Positions 58,745-64,000 of a stretch of 64,000 nt of DNA are shown here, piece by piece. Position 1 is the stretch's first letter. Each line of letters begins with the position of its first letter. This DNA comes from Amycolatopsis sp. GM8 (GTDB taxonomy: Bacteria; Actinomycetota; Actinomycetes; Mycobacteriales; Pseudonocardiaceae). Made by a program: the position numbers and the translations under genes. Location: positions 434,001 to 498,000 of the forward strand of contig NZ_JAJKFK010000002.1 of NCBI RefSeq assembly GCF_021653975.1, read 5' to 3'. The notes under the pieces were generated by a model that had not been told where the DNA came from, made no database searches, and saw nothing but the letters and a program-made list of their open reading frames with translations.

Positions 58745-59404
58745 TCAGCGGCCGTTGCTGTCCCAGCCCTGGTGCCCGCCGCCGCGGACCGTCAGGTAGC
58801 TCCATGACCACGGACCGACCAGCTGCGCGAACTCCTGGCTCACCTCGTCGATCGGATTCTGGGCCGTCGACGAGGGCGTGCTGGCCGGAGTGTCGGCGCG
58901 GTCGGCCACGGTCGTCTTCTTGGTGGTGGCCTTGGGAGCCACCTTCTTCGTGCTCGCGGCAGCCTGCTTCGTACTGGTCACGGGCGGCGCGACCGGCGGC
59001 GCCGGCGGAACCGGCGCCGGTTCGACGACCGGCGCGGGCGGGTTCGGGGTGACAGCGCCCTGTTCCTGGTTGGGGACCGCGCCCACTGCGACCACGGGAG
59101 TGGTGTCCTGGTCCTGGCCTCCCGGGCCGCCCCACATCCCGCCGCCGATCCAGCCGACGATCAAGAACAGGGCGGCGGCACAGGTGAGGACGAGGTTGCG
59201 GCGCACCCGCCGGGTCACCGGCCGCTGCGCCTCGGTGGCCGAGACCAGCATGGACACCCGGTCCACCGGCTGCGGTTCGGCCGCGGGTTCCTCCGCGGGC
59301 GGTGGCGCGCTCGCCGCGACGATGCCCGTGCGGTCGATCACCTGAATCGCCGTCACGATGTCACCCAAGTCGCCCGACCTGCGGCGCAGGATCGTGCGCG
59401 CCAT
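58745..59404 (-). CDS. Single-pass membrane protein with Ala/Pro/Lys-rich outer region
   Basis: A 219-residue protein. The cytoplasmic N-terminal 65 residues (RTILRRRSGDLGDIVTAIQV) precede one membrane helix (NLVLTCAAALFLIVGWIGGG). The outer part is low-complexity (PAPVVEPAPVPPAPPVAPPV, then KKVAPKATTKKTT) and ends with a short conserved-looking segment, FAQLVGPWSWSYLTVRGGG. GGAGG lies five bases before ATG 59404. The layout suggests a cell-wall-spanning envelope protein. Family not recognised. The 295 bp upstream to the LysR gene is relatively AT-rich and non-coding and presumably holds its promoter. Confidence 0.6.
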   Translation of the reverse strand: MARTILRRRSGDLGDIVTAIQVIDRTGIVAASAPPPAEEPAAEPQPVDRVSMLVSATEAQRPVTRRVRRNLVLTCAAALFLIVGWIGGGMWGGPGGQDQDTTPVVAVGAVPNQEQGAVTPNPPAPVVEPAPVPPAPPVAPPVTSTKQAAASTKKVAPKATTKKTTVADRADTPASTPSSTAQNPIDEVSQEFAQLVGPWSWSYLTVRGGGHQGWDSNGR

Positions 59405-59699
59405 CAAATCCTCCATACAACCATCTGGCTGGTTTGCGGGGCGCCTCTGCGGCTTTCCGTCACCCGACGGCGCTCCGCTCAACCCGAGGCCTCGCCGAAG
59501 CTACCAGGACCATGCCTTTCGAGATGGCGAAAGACTCTCACTTTCCCCGATCTAGCGACAAGATGACTCTATTGGGTGAAGTTCGCATTGCCGCCCCTGC
59601 TAAGAGTAGTCGCGAATTCGATCATGGCCAGATCGTCACTATCTCACCGGATCGACCGTCTTTCTTGTTGCCATCCGACGTAAAAGTGTTCGAATTGCT

Positions 59700-60545
59700 T
59701 CAGATGCGGGTGGCTGCCCGCACGAGCGCGGCGACGTCCAGTGACCGGCTGTGCGAGGGCCACGCGATGTGGGTCGCGATCGGCGGCGCGTCGAGGACTG
59801 GCACGGCCACGACACCGCTGGGCAGGGACGGCCGGGTCGACTCGGGCAGGACGGCGCAGGTCCGGCCGAGCGCGATCAACTGGAACAGTTGCGCGCCGTC
59901 CCGGATGATGGGGCCGGGCCCGTCCGGGTAGGTGCCGTTCGAACGCGGCCAGCGTGGCTGCGGGAGATCGGGCAGCTCGGCGGTGGTCAGCGCGGTCCGG
60001 GTGCCGAGCGGGTGCCCGGCGGGCAGCACCGCGATCTGGCCCTCGGTGGCGATGTCCTCGTGGTCGAAGCCGACGGTCGAGTGATAGGGCGATTGCAGGA
60101 CCGCGACGTCAGCACGGCCGTCCCGCAACATCTGCTCCGGCGCGCCGACTCCGAGGCTCGTGGGGACCACCTCGACGGTGACCGCGTCCGGTTCGGCGGC
60201 ATACGCGTCGAGCAGCTTCGCCAGTAACTCGACGGACACTCCGGCCTTGGTCACCAGCACGATGCCGGGGCGCCCGGCCTCCGCTTGCCCGGCGCGGCGG
60301 GCGCGGCGATCGGCGGCGTCCACCGCGTCAAGGGCGTTCCGACCCTCATGCAGGAGCACGGTTCCCGCCTTGGTGAGGCTGATGGAGCGGCCGGACCGGA
60401 CGAACAGCGGCGTGCCCAGGCTGCGTTCCATCTTCTGCACAGCACGCGACAACGCCGGCTGCGCGATGCCGAGCCGCTCAGCCGCCCGCCCGTAGTGCGA
60501 CTCCTCGGCGACGGCAACGAAATACCGCAGTTCACGTGTCTCCAC
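59700..60545 (-). CDS. LysR-family regulator of the divergent SDR gene
   Basis: A 281-residue LysR protein. HTH: METRELRYFVAVAEESHYGR, AAERLGIAQPALSRAVQKME, RSLGTPLFVRSGRSISLTKA. The effector domain carries RADVAVLQSPYHSTVGFDHE and ends SLDVAALVRAATRI. GTG 60545 is chosen because the family starts with M/V-E-x-R-x-L-R-Y-F; a longer frame reaches 60614. It is divergent from a short-chain dehydrogenase about 125 bp away, the usual LysR arrangement. Confidence 0.9.
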   Translation of the reverse strand: METRELRYFVAVAEESHYGRAAERLGIAQPALSRAVQKMERSLGTPLFVRSGRSISLTKAGTVLLHEGRNALDAVDAADRRARRAGQAEAGRPGIVLVTKAGVSVELLAKLLDAYAAEPDAVTVEVVPTSLGVGAPEQMLRDGRADVAVLQSPYHSTVGFDHEDIATEGQIAVLPAGHPLGTRTALTTAELPDLPQPRWPRSNGTYPDGPGPIIRDGAQLFQLIALGRTCAVLPESTRPSLPSGVVAVPVLDAPPIATHIAWPSHSRSLDVAALVRAATRI

Positions 60546-60669
60546 GCCGGCCACGCTACCCGCGATCGATAACCCAGCGGCATCAGTCGGCATCGGTTCG
60601 GCATTGGAGATCACCGCCGCCGGGAACGCAGGATCGAACCGTCACCTTCACTCGACAGGAGAACGAAAC

Positions 60670-61458
60670 ATGGATCTGGAGCTGAAGGGCAAGCGCGTCC
60701 TCGTCACCGGTGCCAGCAGAGGCCTCGGTCTGGCGACCGTGAAGGCCTTTCTCGGCGAGGGCGCCGAGGTCGTCGGTGTCGCCCGGCGCAGCACGGCCGA
60801 ATTCGACGCCACCGGGGCCACCTTCGTGGCCGCCGACCTGGCCCAGCCGGACGGGCCGCGGCGCATGGTCGACACCGTGCTCGCGGCCGACCCCCGGCTC
60901 GACGTGCTCGTCAACAATGCCGGCGGCGGCGAGCTGCCCTACGAGGCCTTCAACGACATCTTCGAGGGAGATGACGACGTCTGGAGCGACCTGCTCGCGT
61001 TCAACCTGTTGTCGGTCGTGCGCGTGACCCGGGCCGCGCTGCCGGCGTTGACCGAGGCACGCGGGGCCATCGTCAACATCAGTTCGGACGCCGCGCGCCG
61101 GCCCGGGGCGGGACCGCTGCCGTACGCCGCTGCCAAGGCCGCCCTCAACATGGTGTCGCGGGCGCTGGCGGAAAAGCTGGTGGCCTCCGGCGTGCGGCTC
61201 AACACCGTGTCACCCTCCGGAATGCGTACGTATCTCCTGGAAGGCGAGGACGGCTACATCGCAAAGGTCGCAAAACATATGGGCGTCGACCATGCCGCCC
61301 TGCTCGAGGCCCTGCCAGGCCAGAGCGGAATGCTGACCGGGAAGCTGGCCGAGCCGGACGAGGTCGCCCGGGCGGTGCTTCTGCTCGCCTCGCCGACCAT
61401 CCCGAGCGCGATCGGGGAGAACTGGGCCGTCGACGCCGGTTCCGTCAAGGCCGGGTAA
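60670..61458 (+). CDS. Short-chain dehydrogenase/reductase
   Basis: A 262-residue classical SDR. Cofactor loop KRVLVTGASRGLGLATVKAF (TGxxxGxG) with an Arg after the glycines, favouring NADP. NNAG motif LVNNAGGGELPY. Catalytic Ser in IVNISSDAARRPGAG and Y-x-x-x-K in PYAAAKAALNMVSRAL. GAGAACGAAAC precedes the ATG at 60670. LysR is divergent upstream. Its 3' end overlaps the convergent molybdoenzyme gene by 14 bases. Substrate unknown. Confidence 0.92.
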   Translation: MDLELKGKRVLVTGASRGLGLATVKAFLGEGAEVVGVARRSTAEFDATGATFVAADLAQPDGPRRMVDTVLAADPRLDVLVNNAGGGELPYEAFNDIFEGDDDVWSDLLAFNLLSVVRVTRAALPALTEARGAIVNISSDAARRPGAGPLPYAAAKAALNMVSRALAEKLVASGVRLNTVSPSGMRTYLLEGEDGYIAKVAKHMGVDHAALLEALPGQSGMLTGKLAEPDEVARAVLLLASPTIPSAIGENWAVDAGSVKAG

Positions 61459-63736
61459 CGATGCGCGGCGGCCGGTCGATCGTGACCGACGGCGGCGTGC
61501 CATCGTACCGTTCGAGCTCCACCAGAACGTGCTGCCCCGTGCAGCCTTGGGACAGCCGCGAGGACGGCCGGTCCGCGGTCAGCACGTTCGGATTCCCATG
61601 TACACAAAGGAAATCCAGCGGATCGAACCAGGCGCCCGTGGGCAGCCGGACGACACCGGGGCGCAGTTCGGTGCTCAGCACGGCCCCCGCGAGGCAGCTG
61701 CCGCGATCGTTGAACACCCGCACGACATCCCCGTCGGCGATGCCTCGCGAGCGCGCGTCGTCGGGATGGATCCGGATCGCTTCGCGCCCCGCCACCTTGC
61801 CGGCCTGGCTGACCGTGCCCCCGTCGAGCTGGCTGTGCAACCGGGTCTGCGGCTGGTTCGCGATGAGCTGCAAGGGAAACCGCGCCGCGCGCGGGCCGCC
61901 GAGCCACTCCGCCGGTTCGAGCCACACCGGGTGGCCAGGGCAGTCGTCATACCCGAACCCGCGCACGCGCCGGGAGGTGATCTCGATCTTGCCGCTCGGC
62001 GTGGGCAGCCGGTGGGCGACCGGGTCGCGGCGGAAGTCCGCGAACAGGGTCCGGTCCTGGTTCTCCACCGGTAGCCGATACTCGCCCGCCGCCCAGAAGT
62101 CCACAAAGGACGGAATATCGAAACCCTTTTCCAGCAACTGCTTTCGCCACGACTCGTACAGGTGGTCCAGCCAGGCGCGCGGTGACCGGCCTTCGGTGAA
62201 CCGCTCCTCGATGCCCAGCCGGGCCGCGAGCCCGGCCAGGATCGCGTAGTCGTCGCGGGCTTCGGCGAACGGCTCGGCCACCTGGTGCATCGCGACGAAG
62301 TGGGTGTCCCGGCGCCCGGACCCGAAGTCCTCCCGCTCCAGCGACACCGTCGACGGCAGGACGAAGTCCGCGTGGCGCGCGGTCGCGGTCCAGAACGGAT
62401 CGTGCACGACCGCCGTGTCCGGCCGGGAGAACGCGGTGCGCAGCCGGTTGAGGTCCTGATGGTGGTGGAACGGGTTCCCGCCCGCCCAGTGCACGAGCCG
62501 GATGTCCGGGTACGTGCGCACGGTGCCGTCGTAGTCGTACGAAGCGCCGGGATTCAGCAGCAAGTCGGCGATCCGGGCGACGGGGATGAACTCCCGCACG
62601 GGATTCACGCCCTGCGCCAGGTGCGGCGTCCGGAAGTCGGGACCGATGTCGCCGATCTCCGCCATGGACCCGTAGCCGTGACCGAACCCACCGCCGGGCA
62701 GGCCGATCTGGCCGAGCATCGCGGCCAGCGCGATCCCGGCCCACACCGGCTGCTCGCCGTGTTCGATGCGCTGCAACGACCAGGTGACCGTGATGAACGT
62801 CCGCGCCGAGGCCATCCGGCGGGCCAGCGCGACGATGTCGGCCGCGGGCAGTTCGGTGATCGGGCTCGCCCAGTCCGCGTCCTTGGGCACGCCGTCGTCC
62901 AAGCCGAGGAGGTAGCGCTCGAACTCGTCGTAGCCGGCGCAGTACCGGTCGAGGAAAGCCTTGTCGTGCAAGCCTTCCGTGACGAGGGTGTGCGCGAGGG
63001 CGAGCATCAGTGCGGTGTCGGTCGCCGGGCGGATCGGGTACCAGCGAGCGTCCAGGGACGTGGGAAGGTCACCCCGCAGCGGGCTGATCAGGGCGACCTC
63101 GACGCCGCGTTCGCCCAGCTGCGCCAGGAATCCCGGGGTGTGGTGGCGGGTGACGCCGCCCGGGGTGACGAACACGTTCTTCTCCGGCACCCCGCCGAAC
63201 GCGACGAGCAGGTCGGTGTTCTCGACGATCGTCGGCCAACTCGACCCGTTGCGCATGACTTCGCCGGCACCGCCGACGATGTGCGGGAGCACCACGGTGC
63301 TCGTGCCGTTGCTGTAGCTGTTGCGCGCGGAGACGAAGCCGCCGAACGCGTTGAGGAACCGGTGCAGCTGGCTCTGCGCGTGGTGGAACCGGCCCGCGCT
63401 GGCCCAGCCGTACGAGCCGCCGAAGATCGCCTGGTTGCCGTGCTCGTCGCGGACCCGGCGGAACTCGGCGGCGAGCAGGTCCAGCGCCTCGTCCCAGCCG
63501 ACCTGGACGAACTCCTCGCGACCGCGCGCCGGGTCGGGTCCCGGTCCGCGTTCGAGCCAGCCGCGGCGGATCGCCGGCGCCGCGATCCGGGTCGGATGGC
63601 GCAGCGTGTCGGTCAGGTTGGCAAGCAGGGGTGACGGCGCCGGGTCCTCCGGGTGCGCGACGACCTCCAGCCGGCCATCGGCGTCCAGCCCCGCGGAAAA
63701 CGCGCCCCAATGTGATGTGCTCGGCCGCAGACTCAC
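61445..63736 (-). CDS. Molybdopterin oxidoreductase, BisC/TorA-like, without Fe-S cluster
   Basis: A 763-residue DMSO-reductase-family enzyme. It starts RPSTSHWGAFSAGLDADGRL; the Cys motif for an N-terminal [4Fe-4S] cluster is absent, as in BisC/TorA/TorZ. Mo-bisMGD contacts include FGGSYGWASAGRFHHAQSQL, SARNSYSNGTST (a Ser ligand is likely here) and AFGGVPEKNVFVT. HWAGGNPFHHHQDLNRLRTA and ADFVLPSTVSLEREDFGSGR follow. The C-terminal lobe has IANQPQTRLHSQLDGGTVSQ and VRVFNDRGSCLAGAVLS. No twin-Arg signal is seen, so it is cytoplasmic, which supports a BisC-type S- or N-oxide reductase. The start is GTG 63736. Confidence 0.9.
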   Translation of the reverse strand: MSLRPSTSHWGAFSAGLDADGRLEVVAHPEDPAPSPLLANLTDTLRHPTRIAAPAIRRGWLERGPGPDPARGREEFVQVGWDEALDLLAAEFRRVRDEHGNQAIFGGSYGWASAGRFHHAQSQLHRFLNAFGGFVSARNSYSNGTSTVVLPHIVGGAGEVMRNGSSWPTIVENTDLLVAFGGVPEKNVFVTPGGVTRHHTPGFLAQLGERGVEVALISPLRGDLPTSLDARWYPIRPATDTALMLALAHTLVTEGLHDKAFLDRYCAGYDEFERYLLGLDDGVPKDADWASPITELPAADIVALARRMASARTFITVTWSLQRIEHGEQPVWAGIALAAMLGQIGLPGGGFGHGYGSMAEIGDIGPDFRTPHLAQGVNPVREFIPVARIADLLLNPGASYDYDGTVRTYPDIRLVHWAGGNPFHHHQDLNRLRTAFSRPDTAVVHDPFWTATARHADFVLPSTVSLEREDFGSGRRDTHFVAMHQVAEPFAEARDDYAILAGLAARLGIEERFTEGRSPRAWLDHLYESWRKQLLEKGFDIPSFVDFWAAGEYRLPVENQDRTLFADFRRDPVAHRLPTPSGKIEITSRRVRGFGYDDCPGHPVWLEPAEWLGGPRAARFPLQLIANQPQTRLHSQLDGGTVSQAGKVAGREAIRIHPDDARSRGIADGDVVRVFNDRGSCLAGAVLSTELRPGVVRLPTGAWFDPLDFLCVHGNPNVLTADRPSSRLSQGCTGQHVLVELERYDGTPPSVTIDRPPRIVTRP

Positions 63737-63778
63737 CCGTCCACACCTACCATAAGACCTGCGTGAGACGGTGATGTC

Positions 63779-64000
63779 ATGGACAGGAACGCATTGACCG
63801 CCGGTGTCTTCGGCGGCCGGATGCCCGCGCGGGCGGGCGATCTCGGGCTCGAGTCGCACGGGATCACCCCGGTTCCCGACAGCAACCGGTTCGGCAGGCC
63901 GATCCGGCTGCTCACGGTGTTCTTCGCGCCCAACCTGACCATGACCGCGGTGTTCTCGGGCACCCTCGGCGCCGGGCTGGGCCTCGGCTTCGGCACCGGC
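63779..64000 (+). CDS. NCS1-type nucleobase permease, 3' end missing
   Basis: 74 residues of the N terminus are visible. The cytoplasmic start is followed by LESHGITPVPDSNRFGRPIR, the conserved N-terminal motif of cytosine/purine NCS1 permeases, then the first membrane helix (LLTVFFAPNLTMTAVFSGTL) and a glycine-rich continuation (GAGLGLGFGTG). The start at ATG 63779 overlaps no other gene; a GTG at 63771 is possible. It is divergent from the molybdoenzyme 42 bp away. Substrate cannot be fixed from this part. Confidence 0.72.
   Translation, partial: MDRNALTAGVFGGRMPARAGDLGLESHGITPVPDSNRFGRPIRLLTVFFAPNLTMTAVFSGTLGAGLGLGFGTG

Overview
The window is chromosomal DNA from a high-GC Gram-positive actinomycete. 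A sporulating member of the Pseudonocardiaceae (Amycolatopsis-like) is the best guess. The signs are strong third-position GC bias, frequent GTG starts, GTGA/ATGA start-stop overlaps, an SsgA-family cell-division gene, type VII secretion cargo genes and a decayed actinobacterial MobF-type relaxase. The genus is inference; no rRNA is present.

Layout. 1-5 kb: the end of tyrA, a divergent MT0933-antitoxin/SRPBCC pair and a lipoprotein deacetylase. 2.45-8.4 kb: a minus-strand locus with two unrelated cysteine-protease folds. In transcription order it has a papain-like peptidase, a twelve-copy GAWDPN repeat protein, four tandem hairpins, a sigma factor, a small beta-rich protein and a TPR-CHAT protein. 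The peptidase and the repeat protein end in the same roughly 61-residue domain, which I cannot name; this is the best candidate for an undescribed system. 8.6-14.2 kb: an SRPBCC relic, a TetR/NAD(P)-binding pair, a GbsR-like regulator with an ABC exporter, and a broken MFS gene. 14.3-18 kb: a type VII secretion cargo operon without secretion machinery. 18-22 kb: housekeeping genes, a BrnT-like toxin-antitoxin pair and a deletion scar.

22.1-25.2 kb: a D-glucarate operon (KDG dehydratase, glucarate dehydratase, IclR regulator) with a perfect 10-bp inverted repeat at its promoter. 25.2-28.9 kb: LysR, MFS and metal-permease-like genes plus a cupin relic. 28.9-32.7 kb: a copper/nickel block (copA, copZ, NiCoT transporter, csoR). 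33-34.2 kb: an XRE regulator and ImmA/IrrE protease pair. 34.2-38 kb: a membrane protein, an AhpD-like protein, and an alcohol dehydrogenase with a divergent TetR gene and ACTAGT-centred boxes.

38-45 kb looks like an accessory island. Several of its genes have looser codon bias, and it contains PucR, a metabolite symporter, a cupin, a hydrolase and a dead relaxase. It is bounded by tRNA-Arg(ACG) and an exact 21-bp copy of part of that tRNA. After tRNA-Ser(GCT), 45-64 kb is mostly core: a lysyltransferase-domain protein, acetoacetyl-CoA synthetase, hisC, an RsbW/SigF-type module followed by a lone ATP-dependent DNA ligase, a membrane adenylate cyclase, a KASIII, an AlkZ-like protein, Lrp, SsgA-like, a LysR/SDR pair, a large molybdopterin oxidoreductase, and the start of an NCS1-type permease cut by the window edge.
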